The notes: generated by a model not told the origin, from the letters alone. Shown: positions 1 to 9,183, counted from the first letter of the stretch. The stretch: DNA of 64,000 bases from Frankiaceae bacterium (GCA_035556555.1 DATMES010000063.1:1-64000); one strand, 5' to 3'. Translations and numbers: made by a program.

Positions 1-47
1 AGCCCTTTGAGCAGACCGATCTTGGGCACCTTGGGCACTGTGGGCAT
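1..47 (-). CDS. nuoI2: NuoI2, complex I 23-kDa ferredoxin-like subunit (5' end only)
   Basis: Only the first 15 codons (MPTVPKVPKIGLLKG) are inside the window; the gene runs off the left edge. The ATG overlaps the nuoH2 stop as TGATG, which implies translational coupling. The call rests on position directly after nuoH, as in the main operon, and on an N-terminus compatible with NuoI. No iron-sulfur motif is visible, so the call is mainly contextual. Confidence 0.55.
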   Translation of the reverse strand, partial: MPTVPKVPKIGLLKG

Positions 48-1078
48 CAGGCCACCACCTTCGCGATGGCAACGATCACGATGTTGAACAGACCCAGCGG
101 GATCATGACCAACCACGACATGCGCTGCAACTGGTCCTCGCGCAAGCGCGGGAACGTGGCCCGCAGCCACACCATGACGAACACCAACGTCATGATCTTG
201 CCGACCGACACGCCCGCGGCAACGATCGCCGTCAGCCACACCGGCCACCCCGCAGGGTAGGCGATGCCGGGCCAGATGTACCAACCGCCGAGGAACAGCA
301 CGGTCGCCAGCGCAGCAAGCACCACCATGCCCGCGTACTCCGTCAGCATGAAGAAGGCGTAGCGCAGACCCGTGTACTCGGTCATGTGCCCGGCGATGAT
401 CTCGGAGTCGGCGATCGGCATGTCGAACGGCGGGCGGTTGAGCTCGGCGAGCGACGACGTGAAGAAGATGAAGATGCCGGGCGCCAGCGCCAGCAGCCAC
501 CACCAGCGCCACGCCTCGGCGATGCCGGTGAGCGACAGCGTGCCGGAGAGGATGACGACGGAGACGGCGCTGAGGATGAGCGGGAGCTCGTACGCGATGA
601 GCTGGGCCGCGCCGCGGATGCCACCGAGGAGCGAGAACTTGTTGGCGCTCGACCAGGCGGCCATGAGCATGCCGATGACGCTGACCGAGGAGATGGCGAG
701 CGCGTAGAACAGCCCGATGTCCAGCGGCTCCGCGACGATGTCGGGACCCACGGGGATGACGACGAGCACGAACATCGCGGGGAGCAACGACACCGCGGGC
801 GCGAGCTTGAACACGCTCCGGTCGGCGTTGTCCGGGACGACGTCCTCCTTCTGCACGAACTTGATGCCGTCGGCGACCAGCTGAGCCCAGCCGTGGAAGC
901 CGCCGGCGTACATCGGGCCGAGGCGCGCCTGCATGTGCGCCATGCCCTTGTGCTCGAGCATGCCGACGGCGAGCGGCACCGTGAGGAAGACGAGCAGCAC
1001 CGCCGCGATCTTCACCGCGAGCAGGAAGCCGAACGAGTGCAGGATGCCGCCGTCGGCGGCGAGGATCTCCGGGCTCAT
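47..1078 (-). CDS. nuoH2: NADH-quinone oxidoreductase subunit H, second copy
   Basis: Membrane subunit H of a second complex I (343 aa, normal length), which forms part of the quinone chamber at the membrane/peripheral-arm junction. Visible are about eight hydrophobic segments, the conserved loop LADGIKFVQKED (about 68-79) and ELNRPPFD (about 214-221), both NuoH signatures. It is clearly diverged from the nuoH at 10556-11734. It follows nuoC2 directly, with no nuoD, E, F or G between. ATG start after a spacer containing the 28-bp repeat; the stop is coupled to nuoI2. Confidence 0.93.
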   Translation of the reverse strand: MSPEILAADGGILHSFGFLLAVKIAAVLLVFLTVPLAVGMLEHKGMAHMQARLGPMYAGGFHGWAQLVADGIKFVQKEDVVPDNADRSVFKLAPAVSLLPAMFVLVVIPVGPDIVAEPLDIGLFYALAISSVSVIGMLMAAWSSANKFSLLGGIRGAAQLIAYELPLILSAVSVVILSGTLSLTGIAEAWRWWWLLALAPGIFIFFTSSLAELNRPPFDMPIADSEIIAGHMTEYTGLRYAFFMLTEYAGMVVLAALATVLFLGGWYIWPGIAYPAGWPVWLTAIVAAGVSVGKIMTLVFVMVWLRATFPRLREDQLQRMSWLVMIPLGLFNIVIVAIAKVVA

Positions 1079-1100
1079 GCGGGGGCCCCGTCGTACGAGC

Positions 1101-1128
1101 GCGAGCGCAGCGAGCAGCGTCGTGGGGT
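1101..1128. repeat. 28-bp nuo spacer repeat, copy 1 (nuoC2-nuoH2)
   Basis: A 28-nt sequence containing GAGCGCAGCGAGCAGCG is identical, base for base, to 17328-17355 in the nuoC-nuoD spacer. A diverged copy lies at 14120-14145. In each case it fills the gap between a stop codon and the next ATG, next to a GGGGCCCC- or GGGGTCCCC-type stretch near the start codon. Function unknown; possibly a spreading RBS/spacer repeat. Confidence 0.8.
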
Positions 1129-1130
1129 GT

Positions 1131-1631
1131 TCACTCGTGGCCGCCTTCGCCTGGCTCCTTGGCGCCCGGCCATGGCTTGACCACGCGGCTGGCGAGCTGG
1201 AACTCCTTGCGCAACGGGTGTCCCTCGAACTCGTCGGAGAGCAGCAGCTTGACGAGGTTGGGGTGGCCGTCGAAGACGATGCCGAACATCTCCCACGCCT
1301 CGCGCTCGTGCCAGTTGGCGCCGCGGAACACGCCGGTGCACGAGGGGACGGTGGGGTTCTCGCGCGGCGTCGTCGTCCGCAGCAGGAGGTGGTGCCTATG
1401 GATCGGCGAGTAGAGGTGCGTGACGACGCTGAAGCCGTCCTCCCCTTCGTCGACCGCGGCCATCATGTCGAAGAACGTGAGGTCCAGGCCGCGCGTCGTC
1501 TTGGCGTACATGGCGGCGGCGGCGTAGCTCTCGCGCGGCACGGTGACGGTGGCGGTGTCGTACGACACGTCGGTCACGACGTCGTCGCCGAACTGCGCCA
1601 CGAACCGCTGCGCGATCTCGTCAGGGGTCAC
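1131..1631 (-). CDS. nuoC2: NADH-quinone oxidoreductase subunit C, second copy
   Basis: Peripheral-arm subunit C (166 aa) of the second complex I. It has the 30-kDa subunit signature: [18 protein letters not shown] (about 107-124) then EGHPLRKEF (about 136-144). The start is GTG at 1631, overlapping the nuoB2 stop as GTGA. It is shorter than the nuoC at 17358 because it lacks an N-terminal extension. In many bacteria nuoD follows nuoC; here nuoH2 follows after 52 bp. Confidence 0.9.
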   Translation of the reverse strand: MTPDEIAQRFVAQFGDDVVTDVSYDTATVTVPRESYAAAAMYAKTTRGLDLTFFDMMAAVDEGEDGFSVVTHLYSPIHRHHLLLRTTTPRENPTVPSCTGVFRGANWHEREAWEMFGIVFDGHPNLVKLLLSDEFEGHPLRKEFQLASRVVKPWPGAKEPGEGGHE

Positions 1632-2134
1632 CGCGACGCCCCGGCGGAGATCGGCTCGCGCGTGTAGCGGTCCTTGAGGGACTCGTTCTGGATCTTGGTC
1701 TGCAGCGTGATGATGCCCTGCAGCAGCGCCTCCGGCCGCGGCGGGCAGCCAGGCACGTAGACGTCGACGGGGATGATCTGGTCGACCCCCTTGGTGACGG
1801 CGTAGGAGTCCCAGTACGGGCCGCCGCAGTTGGCGCAAGAGCCCATCGAGATGACGTACTTGGGCTCGGGCATCTGCTCGTAGAGGCGCTTGACCGCGGG
1901 CGCCATCTTGTCGGTGAGCGTGCCGCTGACGACCATCAGGTCGGCCTGGCGCGGGCCGTGCGCGAACGGGATCACGCCCAGGCGGATGAAGTCGTGCTCG
2001 GCCATCGACGTCGCGATGAACTCGATCGCGCAGCAGGCCAGGCCGAAGTTGAAGACCCACAGGGAGTACTTGCGCCCCCAGTTGAGGACGAACTTGATCG
2101 GCTGGGGAACGTCCAGCTGGTCGCTCAGACCCAT
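1628..2134 (-). CDS. nuoB2: NADH-quinone oxidoreductase subunit B, second copy
   Basis: Peripheral subunit B (168 aa), expected to bind the terminal cluster N2 that passes electrons to quinone. All four ligands are present: the CC pair in LACCAIEF, the Cys in MGSCANCGG and the Cys in VPGCPPRP. Its start lies 10 nt inside the end of nuoA2, the same overlap length as nuoA/nuoB in the main operon. It ends with TGA overlapping the nuoC2 GTG. Confidence 0.95.
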   Translation of the reverse strand: MGLSDQLDVPQPIKFVLNWGRKYSLWVFNFGLACCAIEFIATSMAEHDFIRLGVIPFAHGPRQADLMVVSGTLTDKMAPAVKRLYEQMPEPKYVISMGSCANCGGPYWDSYAVTKGVDQIIPVDVYVPGCPPRPEALLQGIITLQTKIQNESLKDRYTREPISAGASR

Positions 2135-2505
2135 TCGAGGACCTTCTTCTTCCAGGCGTACAGCAGGCCGACGAGCAGGATCCCGACGAAGACCACCATC
2201 TCGACGAAGACGGGGCCGCCCTGGCCGGCGCGGCTGAACTCGTTGAGCACCGCGGCGAACGGGAACAGGAAGACCGACTCGACGTCGAAGATCACGAAGA
2301 GGAAGGCGAAGACGTAGTAGCGGATCTGGGTCTGCGACCACCCGGCGCCGACCGGGTCGATGCCGCACTCGTACGTGAGGTACTTCTCGCGGTTGGGCCT
2401 GGTCGGACGGATCAGCCGCGCCGCGGAGAACGCCACGACGATGAAGCCGAGCCCCGCGAGGATGACGGAGCCGACGGTGGTGTACGACCCGAAGTACGCG
2501 CGCAT
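2125..2505 (-). CDS. nuoA2: NADH-quinone oxidoreductase subunit A, second copy
   Basis: Small membrane subunit A (126 aa) with three hydrophobic segments and the family signature YECGIDP (about 45-51) followed by [13 protein letters not shown] (about 70-82). ATG at 2505 was chosen because the NuoA homology begins there; GGGAGGA lies about 14 nt upstream. It is first gene of the second cluster, behind a 388-bp non-coding region with a likely promoter. A frame open further upstream has no NuoA-like sequence. Confidence 0.93.
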   Translation of the reverse strand: MRAYFGSYTTVGSVILAGLGFIVVAFSAARLIRPTRPNREKYLTYECGIDPVGAGWSQTQIRYYVFAFLFVIFDVESVFLFPFAAVLNEFSRAGQGGPVFVEMVVFVGILLVGLLYAWKKKVLEWV

Positions 2506-2579
2506 CGGGGGTCCGCTCGTCCTCCCTGGTGAGGCGGCCCGCAGGACGGACCGAACCGCCAGATTCGGCGGCCTTGGGC

Positions 2580-2608
2580 ATCCTAACGGGGCGCGCGCGC
2601 CAGTCCGA
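2580..2608 (-). promoter_or_regulatory. Putative promoter of the second nuo cluster
   Basis: On the minus strand a TAGGAT -10 box (2580-2585) stands 17 bp from TCGGAC (2603-2608). The architecture resembles the better TTGGAC-N17-TAGGCT promoter of the main nuo operon. It would give a leader of about 70 nt before nuoA2. Motif-based only. Confidence 0.4.
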
Positions 2609-2659
2609 ATCGGGGGCCGTTCGGCGCGCCGGGGACGTCTCCGGCGGGGCTGCGCCGGA

Positions 2660-2717
2660 CCCGTTCTTTGAAGATCACCACGCTCGAGACCGGCATGTGG
2701 GCTCCAGAGAACGAGGG
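2660..2717 (+). repeat. 58-bp intergenic repeat, copy 1
   Basis: The first 35 nt (2660-2694) match the reverse complement of 20296-20330 at 34 of 35 positions. Similarity continues more weakly to a shared GAACGAGGG at the end (2709-2717). Both copies contain GATCACCACGCTCGAG and lie in intergenic DNA bounding the nuo region. Read as protein, both give a short M-x-ITTLETG peptide followed by NEG, so a leader peptide is conceivable; a DNA-level repeat is equally possible. Confidence 0.8.
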
Positions 2718-2736
2718 TGGCGCGGGCCGGGGCCGA

Positions 2737-2780
2737 GCGGTGACTTTGGACTCGAAGCCGTGCGGAAGCGGTGACTTTGG
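2737..2780. repeat. Paired 13-bp direct repeats
   Basis: GCGGTGACTTTGG occurs at 2737-2749 and again at 2768-2780, 31 bp apart, about three helical turns. This spacing would suit two regulator molecules on one DNA face upstream of nuoA2, but no family can be assigned. Confidence 0.55.
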
Positions 2781-2811
2781 CGGTCCAGAACCACCGCTCG
2801 CGCGCGTGCAT

Positions 2812-2867
2812 CGTGATCTTGGCTGCGTCTGTGTGCGCCGGGCAGCACGAACGTCGCCAAGATCACG
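2812..2867. repeat. 12-bp perfect inverted repeat
   Basis: CGTGATCTTGGC (2812-2823) is mirrored exactly by GCCAAGATCACG (2856-2867) across a 32-nt spacer. It lies just after the 3' end of the polyprenyl synthase gene and could be a terminator stem or a palindromic intergenic repeat. No U-tract follows. Confidence 0.6.
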
Positions 2868-2893
2868 ACATTGCGGGGCGTGCGACGCGCCGC

Positions 2894-3886
2894 TCAGCCG
2901 GTACGGGCGACCACGAAGTCGGCGAGCGCCACGAGCGCGGCCCGGGCGGGGGTGTCCGGCAGGTCGGCGGCGATGCGCTTGGCCTCGTCGGCGTACGACT
3001 CGAGCGTCGCCCGCGCCTCCCCCATCGCCGGGTGCGCCCGCAGGGCGGCCAGCGCCGACGCGTGCCGGGCGTCGTCGGAGAGGTCCCCCGTGAGCAGCGA
3101 GGCCAGCGAGGAGTCCGAACGCAGCGCCAGCAGGACGGGCAGCGTACGGATGCCCTCCCGCAGGTCCGTCCCCGGCGTCTTGCCCGACTGCGGCGACTCG
3201 CTCACCACGTCGATGAGGTCGTCGGAGAGCTGGAACGCCATGCCGATGGTGGCGCCGTACCGCGTCAGCACGTCCACCTCGGCCGACGACGCGCCCGACA
3301 GCAGGGCACCCAGCCGGCCGGACGTCGCGATGAGCGACCCCGTCTTCTCGGCGAGCACCGACAGGTAATGGCCCACGGGGTCGTCGCCGGAGCCGGGCCC
3401 GAGCGTCTCCCGGATCTGCCCCTCGCAGAGCACCGCGATGGTCTGCGCGAGGATCCGCGTCGCCTCGGTGCCGAGGTCGGCGGTGATCTCCGACGCCCGC
3501 GCGAAGAGGAAGTCGCCGGTGAGGATGGCGACGGTGTTGTCCCAGCGGGAGTTCGCCGACCGGGTGCCGCGCCGCAGCGTCGCCTCGTCCATGACGTCGT
3601 CGTGGTACAGCGTCGACAGGTGCGTCAGCTCGATGGCGACGGCGGCGGGTACGACGCCCGGCGCCAGCGGGTCGCCGAACTGCGACGCCAGCAGCACGAG
3701 CAGCGGCCGGAACCGCTTGCCGCCCGCATCGACGAGGTGCCGGGACGTCTCGGTGACGAACGGGTAGTTGCTCTTGACCGACGCGCGCAGCATCTCCTCG
3801 ACCGCGTCGAGGCCGGAGCGGATCGCGGCCTCGAGCGCCGGGTCGTCGAAGACGACGCTCCGCCGCGGGTCCTCGGAGACGGTCAC
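2894..3886 (-). CDS. Polyprenyl (heptaprenyl-type) diphosphate synthase
   Basis: Trans-prenyltransferase (330 aa) that extends allylic diphosphates with isopentenyl diphosphate; from context it makes the menaquinone side chain. The first Asp-rich motif is in TLYHDDVMDEATLRRG (about 92-107), the second in FQLSDDLID (about 218-226), and GGKRFRP is near residue 55. The GTG start overlaps the nuoN stop (GTGA), so it is the last gene of the main nuo operon. Residues before the first motif suggest a medium or long chain product, but chain length cannot be read from sequence. Confidence 0.9.
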   Translation of the reverse strand: MTVSEDPRRSVVFDDPALEAAIRSGLDAVEEMLRASVKSNYPFVTETSRHLVDAGGKRFRPLLVLLASQFGDPLAPGVVPAAVAIELTHLSTLYHDDVMDEATLRRGTRSANSRWDNTVAILTGDFLFARASEITADLGTEATRILAQTIAVLCEGQIRETLGPGSGDDPVGHYLSVLAEKTGSLIATSGRLGALLSGASSAEVDVLTRYGATIGMAFQLSDDLIDVVSESPQSGKTPGTDLREGIRTLPVLLALRSDSSLASLLTGDLSDDARHASALAALRAHPAMGEARATLESYADEAKRIAADLPDTPARAALVALADFVVARTG

Positions 3887-5403
3887 CGGATGAAGCCGCG
3901 CGACGCGACGTCCGCGAGGCGGACCATCTCCCCGGGTACGACGCCGAGCAGGATGGTCACGGTGACGGCGAGGCCGAGCGCGGCGGCGGCCGGCACCGAC
4001 GGCAGCACGACGACGGGCCCGTCCTCGGCCGGCTCCTGGAAGAACATCAGCACGATCACGCGCGCGTAGAAGAACGCCGCGATGGCCGAGGTGACGACAC
4101 CGACGACGACGAGCGGCGTCGCGCGCCCCTCGACCGCGGCCTCGAAGACCGCGAACTTCGCCGTGAAGCCCGACGTCAGCGGGATGCCGGCGAGCGCGAA
4201 GAGGAAGAACGCGAACACGCCCGCGACGAGCGGCGACCTGCGGCCCAGGCCTTGCCACTTCGACAGGTGCGTCGCCTCCCCGTCGGCGTCGCGCACCAGC
4301 GTCACGACGCCGAACGCGCCGAGCACCGTGAAGCCGTACGCCAGGAGGTAGAACAGCACCCCGCGCAGGCCGACGGTGTTGGCCGCGGCGATGCCGGTGA
4401 GGATGAACCCGGCGTGCGCGACGGAGGAGTACGCGAGCATCCGCTTCACGTCCTGCTGCGTCACCGCGACGACCGCGCCGACGACCATCGTGAGGATCGC
4501 GACGGCCCAGATCGCCGGCCGCCAGTCCCACACGAGCGCGCCGCCGATGACGTACAGCACGCGCGCGAGCCCGCCGAACGCCGCCACCTTGGTCGCCGCC
4601 GACATCAGCGCGGTGACCGGCGTGGGCGCGGCCTGGTAGACGTCGGGGGTCCACGCGTGGAACGGCACCAGGCCCGCCTTGAACAGCAGCCCGACGCCGA
4701 GCAGCGCGACACCGGCGTACATGAGCGGCTCGGCGGTGCCGACGCGCAGCGTCGCGTCGTGGATGCCGGCGAACGACGTCGTGCCCGCGTAGCCGTAGAG
4801 CAGGGCGATGCCGTACAGCAGGAACGCCGAGGAGAACGCGCCGAGCAGGAAGTACTTGAGCGCGCCCTCCTGGCTCACGATCTTGCGCCGGCGCGCGAGG
4901 CCGGTGAGCAGGTACAGCGGCAGCGACAGCACCTCGAGCGCGAGGAACAGCACGAGCAGGTTGGTCGCCGAGACGAACAGCATCATGCCGCCGACCGCGA
5001 ACAGCGCCAGCGGGAACGACTCCGTCGGCAGGTCGCGCGCGACCGCGGAGTCGGGGTCGTTCTTGGCGCCGCGCTCCGCGAGCAGCAGCAGCGACGCGAT
5101 GGCCAGCGCGACGAGCGTGCCCTGGAGGAACAGCGCGGGCGGGTCGACCGCGACGACGCCGTCCGCGACGACCTTGGGCGCGTGCTCGCCCCACAGCTTG
5201 ACGACGAACAGCAGCGCGAGGAGGAGGCCGCCGATCGACACGACGAGCTGGCCGATGCGGCGGTACGCCGCGGGCGCGAACGCCTCGACGAGCACGCCGA
5301 TCGTCGCGGCAAGGAACACCGCGAGCATCGGCGACAGCTGCATCCACTCGATCGCCGGGGTCTGGATCGTCTCCGGGTCCTGGAGGGCGTACATCAGGTT
5401 CAT
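3883..5403 (-). CDS. nuoN: NADH-quinone oxidoreductase subunit N
   Basis: Antiporter-like proton-pumping membrane subunit N (506 aa), with many hydrophobic segments. The ion-channel signature KAGLVPFHAWTPDVYQ (about 244-259) and AYSSVAHAGF (about 326-335) are visible. The ATG at 5403 overlaps the nuoM stop (ATGA) and the stop overlaps the next GTG. Length and motif order are normal for NuoN. Confidence 0.95.
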   Translation of the reverse strand: MNLMYALQDPETIQTPAIEWMQLSPMLAVFLAATIGVLVEAFAPAAYRRIGQLVVSIGGLLLALLFVVKLWGEHAPKVVADGVVAVDPPALFLQGTLVALAIASLLLLAERGAKNDPDSAVARDLPTESFPLALFAVGGMMLFVSATNLLVLFLALEVLSLPLYLLTGLARRRKIVSQEGALKYFLLGAFSSAFLLYGIALLYGYAGTTSFAGIHDATLRVGTAEPLMYAGVALLGVGLLFKAGLVPFHAWTPDVYQAAPTPVTALMSAATKVAAFGGLARVLYVIGGALVWDWRPAIWAVAILTMVVGAVVAVTQQDVKRMLAYSSVAHAGFILTGIAAANTVGLRGVLFYLLAYGFTVLGAFGVVTLVRDADGEATHLSKWQGLGRRSPLVAGVFAFFLFALAGIPLTSGFTAKFAVFEAAVEGRATPLVVVGVVTSAIAAFFYARVIVLMFFQEPAEDGPVVVLPSVPAAAALGLAVTVTILLGVVPGEMVRLADVASRGFIR

Positions 5404-6962
5404 TCGTCGGCCCCGATCTCGGCGTCGGTGTCGGCGCCGACCTCTTCGGCGAGAGCCGGCGCGGGGTCGCCGACGTGCACGCGTTCGAGCATCCGGTCGA
5501 CGGGCGGCCGTACGAGGTCGAGCACCGGCCGCGGGTACACGCCGAGCACGACGATCATGAGCAGAACCGGCGCGATGACGACCTTCTCGCGCAGCGAGAG
5601 GTCCGCCATGTCGCGGTTGGCCTCGACGGTGACGGGACCGGTCATCGTGCGCTGGTACGCGATGAGGATGTACAGCGCGGCGAGCACGATGCCGAACGTC
5701 GCCACGATGCCGAGCGCGCGGTGCCGCGAGAACGTCCCGACCAGCACCAGGAACTCCGACACGAAGCCGTTCAGGCCGGGCAGCGCGAGCGAGGACAGCC
5801 CTGCGATCAGGAACGACCCCGCGAGCACCGGCGCCACGGACTGGATGCCGCCGTAGTCCTCGATGAGGCGGGTGTGCCTGCGCTCGTAGAGGAATCCGAT
5901 GATCAGGAAGAGCGCGCCGGTCGAGAGGCCGTGGTTGACCATGTAGAGGACGCCGCCGGACCCGCTCTGCGTCGTGAACGCGAAGATGCCCAGCACGATG
6001 AAGCCGAGGTGCGCGACGGAGGTGTACGCGACGAGGCGCTTGACGTCCTTCTGCACCATCGCGACCAGCGAGCCGTAGAGGATCCCGATGACGCCGAGCA
6101 CCATCATCGTCGTCGCGAAGTACCGCGCCGCCGACGGGAACAGCGGGATGGCGTAGCGCAGGAAGCCGAACGTCCCGATCTTCAGCATGACCGCGGCGAG
6201 GATGACCGAGCCGCCGGTGGGCGCCTCGGTGTGCGCGTCCGGCAGCCAGGTGTGGAACGGGAACAGCGGCACCTTGACCGCGAACGCGATGAAGAAGCCG
6301 AGGAACAGCACCTTCGCGGTGCCGGCCGACATCGTCAGGCCGAGCAGCTTCTCGTAGTCGAACGTCCCCTGCGCCGCCGCGCCGATGGCGCCCGCCTGCT
6401 TCCTGGACATGAAGTACAGGCCGAGGATCGAGACGAGCATCAGCAGCCCGGCGAACAGCGTGTAGAGGAAGAACTTCACCGCCGCGTAGACGCGCCGCTC
6501 GCCGCCCCAGACGCCGATGAGGAAGTACATCGGGACGAGCATCGCCTCGAAGAAGACGTAGAAGAGGAACAGGTCGAGCGCGCAGAACACGCCGACCATC
6601 GCCGTCTCCAGCACGAGGAACAGCGCGAAGTACGACCTGACCCGCTCCTCCTGCCGCCACGACGCGAGCAGCACGACCGGCGTGAGGAACGTGGTCAGCA
6701 GCACCATCGCGAGCGCGATGCCGTCGACGCCCACCTTGTAGCGGACGCCGAACTGCGCGATCCACGCGCGGTCCTCGACCAGCTGGAACGCCTGGTCCGA
6801 CCCGGAGTCGAACTGGAACGCCATCAGCAGGCTGAGCACGAACGTCGCGAGCGACGCGACGAGCGCGATCTCCTTCCCGAGGTCGGGCTTGTCCTTGGGC
6901 GACGCGGCGACGGCGATCGCGCCGACGAGCGGCACGAAGAGCAGGAGCGAGATCCAGTTCAC
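5400..6962 (-). CDS. nuoM: NADH-quinone oxidoreductase subunit M
   Basis: Antiporter-like membrane subunit M (520 aa). It has the conserved stretch VKVPLFPFHTWLPDAH (about 229-244), followed by EAPTGGSVILA, and VAYTSVAHLGFI (about 314-325). A C-terminal tail rich in Asp and Glu after the last helix is unusual but small. GTG start at 6962 overlaps the nuoL stop (GTGA). Confidence 0.95.
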   Translation of the reverse strand: MNWISLLLFVPLVGAIAVAASPKDKPDLGKEIALVASLATFVLSLLMAFQFDSGSDQAFQLVEDRAWIAQFGVRYKVGVDGIALAMVLLTTFLTPVVLLASWRQEERVRSYFALFLVLETAMVGVFCALDLFLFYVFFEAMLVPMYFLIGVWGGERRVYAAVKFFLYTLFAGLLMLVSILGLYFMSRKQAGAIGAAAQGTFDYEKLLGLTMSAGTAKVLFLGFFIAFAVKVPLFPFHTWLPDAHTEAPTGGSVILAAVMLKIGTFGFLRYAIPLFPSAARYFATTMMVLGVIGILYGSLVAMVQKDVKRLVAYTSVAHLGFIVLGIFAFTTQSGSGGVLYMVNHGLSTGALFLIIGFLYERRHTRLIEDYGGIQSVAPVLAGSFLIAGLSSLALPGLNGFVSEFLVLVGTFSRHRALGIVATFGIVLAALYILIAYQRTMTGPVTVEANRDMADLSLREKVVIAPVLLMIVVLGVYPRPVLDLVRPPVDRMLERVHVGDPAPALAEEVGADTDAEIGADE

Positions 6963-8881
6963 AGCGCGGTCACCACCACGAGCGCCGCGACGAGCAGCAG
7001 CGCGCCGCCGGCGATGCCGAGCGCGTACGACCTGACGTAGCCGGTCTGCACGCGGCGCAGCCGCCCGGACGTGCCGCCGACCAGTGCCGCCGCGCCGTTG
7101 ACCGCGCCGTCGATGCCGCGGCCGTCGAAGAAGACCAGCGCGCGGGCGAGGTACTGGCCGGGGCGCATGAGCACCGACTCGTACGCCGTGTCGAAGTAGA
7201 GCTTCTTGCGCGCCCAGCGGACGGGCGGGGTCACCGACTCGGGCGCCGTACGGTCGATCGGGCGGTCGAGGTACATGACCTTCGCGAGGTACGCGCCCGC
7301 CAGCACGACGGCGAGCGTGATGACCGTCAGCACGAGCGGGCTCACCGACGAGTGCGGGTGCTCGGCGTGGCCGAAGACCGGCTCGAGCCAGTGCGTGAGG
7401 CGACCCTCGGTCGTGGTGTTCATCGCGACGCCGCCGACGAGCGAGAGCCCGGCGAGGATGACGAGCGGCGTCGTCATGACCGACGGCGACTCATGCGGGT
7501 GGACGTCCTTGTCGACCCGCGACGGGCCCCAGAACGTCATCGCCATGAGCCGCGTCATGTAGAACGCCGTGATGCCCGCGCCGAGCAGGCCGAGGCCCCA
7601 GAGCAGGTAGTCGCCCTTGACGAACGCCGACTCCAGGATCTGGTCCTTCGACCAGAAGCCGGCGAACGGGAACATGCCGATGATCGCGAGCCAGCCGAAG
7701 AGGAACGTGAGGTACGTCACCGGCATCGCCTTGCGCAGCCCGCCCATCCGGCGCATGTCGGTCTCGTCGTGGAGACCGTGCATGACCGACCCGGCGCCCA
7801 TGAACATCAGCGCCTTGAAGAAGCCGTGCGTCAGCAGGTGGAAGATGCCGATCGCGTACGCCGTCGGCCCGAGCCCGACGCCGAGGAACATGTAGCCGAT
7901 CTGGCTGATCGTCGAGTACGCGAGGACCTTCTTGATGTCGTCCTGCACGCAGGCGATGACGCCGCCGATGAGGACCGTGACGATGCCGACCGCGGTGACG
8001 AGGTTGAGCGCGAGCTGCGACTGCTCGAACAGCGGGTGCGCGCGGCCGATGAGGTAGACGCCGGCGGTGACCATCGTCGCGGCGTGGATGAGCGCCGAGG
8101 CGGGCGTCGGGCCCTCCATCGCGTCGGGCAGCCAGACGTGCAGCGGGAACTGCGCGGACTTCGCGCACGCGCCGAGAAGAAGCAGCAGGCAGATGCCTGT
8201 GGCGGTGCCCGACGGCAGGGCCTCGGCGCGTTCGAACACCTCGGCGAAACCCACCGTCCCGAACGTCGCGAAGATCGTGACGATCGCGAGCGACAGCCCG
8301 ACGTCGCCGACGCGGTTGGTGATGAACGCCTTCTTCGCCGCCGTCGCCGCGGACGGCTTGAACGACCAGAAGCCGATGAGCAGGTACGACGAGACGCCGA
8401 CCAGCTCCCACCCGACGTAGAGCACGACGAAGTTCGACGCGAGGACGAGCAGCAGCATCGAGCCGAGGAAGAGGTTCAGGTACGCGAAGAAGCGGCGGCG
8501 CTGCGCGTCGTGCTCCATGTAGCCGATGGAGTAGACGTGCACGAGCGTGCCGACACCCGTGATGAGCAGCGTGAACGCGCTCGACAGCGGGTCCAGCGCG
8601 AGGTCGAGGCTGATGTCGAAGCCGCCGACGGGGACGTACGTGAAGAGGTGCTTGGCGACGCTGCGCGAGTGCTCGTCGAACGACATGAGCCGCAGGAACG
8701 ACGCCAGCGACAGCACGAACGTCGTACCGCTGACGACGGTCGCGAGGACGTGACCCCACGCGTCGGTGCGCTTCGCGCCGAGGAGCAGCACGAGCGCGCC
8801 GCCGAACGGCAGCACGAGGAGTAGCCAGAGGAGGCCGTGGACGCCGGTGGCGGCGTGCGCGGTCTCGGCGGCGAGCGACAT
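6959..8881 (-). CDS. nuoL: NADH-quinone oxidoreductase subunit L
   Basis: Distal proton-pumping subunit L (about 640 aa) with the long C-terminal lateral-helix region expected of NuoL. Motifs include SAQFPLHVWLPDAMEGPTP and STISQIGYMFLG, and the N-terminal FDISLDLALDPLS strand. ATG at 8881 is used; GTG at 8887 would give the GTGA overlap with nuoK that is usual in this operon, so the start is uncertain by two codons. Confidence 0.95.
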   Translation of the reverse strand: MSLAAETAHAATGVHGLLWLLLVLPFGGALVLLLGAKRTDAWGHVLATVVSGTTFVLSLASFLRLMSFDEHSRSVAKHLFTYVPVGGFDISLDLALDPLSSAFTLLITGVGTLVHVYSIGYMEHDAQRRRFFAYLNLFLGSMLLLVLASNFVVLYVGWELVGVSSYLLIGFWSFKPSAATAAKKAFITNRVGDVGLSLAIVTIFATFGTVGFAEVFERAEALPSGTATGICLLLLLGACAKSAQFPLHVWLPDAMEGPTPASALIHAATMVTAGVYLIGRAHPLFEQSQLALNLVTAVGIVTVLIGGVIACVQDDIKKVLAYSTISQIGYMFLGVGLGPTAYAIGIFHLLTHGFFKALMFMGAGSVMHGLHDETDMRRMGGLRKAMPVTYLTFLFGWLAIIGMFPFAGFWSKDQILESAFVKGDYLLWGLGLLGAGITAFYMTRLMAMTFWGPSRVDKDVHPHESPSVMTTPLVILAGLSLVGGVAMNTTTEGRLTHWLEPVFGHAEHPHSSVSPLVLTVITLAVVLAGAYLAKVMYLDRPIDRTAPESVTPPVRWARKKLYFDTAYESVLMRPGQYLARALVFFDGRGIDGAVNGAAALVGGTSGRLRRVQTGYVRSYALGIAGGALLLVAALVVVTAL

Positions 8882-8883
8882 GG

Positions 8884-9183
8884 TCACCACTTGAGGAGGC
8901 TCGCGTCGTCGACGGAGGCGGACTTACGGGTGCGGAAGATGCTGACGATGATGGCGAGCCCGACGACGACCTCGGCGGCGGCGACCACCATGACGAAGAA
9001 CGCGAGGACCTGGCCGTCGAGGCGGCCGTTGATCCGCGAGAACGTGACGAGCGTGAGGTTGACGGCGTTGAGCATCAGCTCGACGCACATGAACACGACG
9101 ATGGCGTTGCGGCGGACGAGCACGCCGACGACGCCCACCGTGAACAGCATGGCGGCGAGGAACAGGTAGTAGGCGGGGTTCAC
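8884..9183 (-). CDS. nuoK: NADH-quinone oxidoreductase subunit K
   Basis: Small membrane subunit K (99 aa) with three helices. The conserved membrane glutamates are in [12 protein letters not shown] (helix 2) and [11 protein letters not shown] (helix 3). GTG start overlaps the nuoJ stop. Length is exactly typical. Confidence 0.95.
   Translation of the reverse strand: MNPAYYLFLAAMLFTVGVVGVLVRRNAIVVFMCVELMLNAVNLTLVTFSRINGRLDGQVLAFFVMVVAAAEVVVGLAIIVSIFRTRKSASVDDASLLKW

Noticed and set aside
386-1180. Long plus-strand reading frames rich in Arg, Asp and Glu opposite the nuo genes
   Set aside because: They are antisense shadows of real genes in GC-rich DNA: low-complexity composition, no motifs, no ribosome-binding sites.
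2894-5347. An 817-aa minus-strand frame joining the polyprenyl synthase to upstream sequence
   Set aside because: Only the last 330 residues are a real protein; the upstream part is an out-of-frame reading of nuoN.
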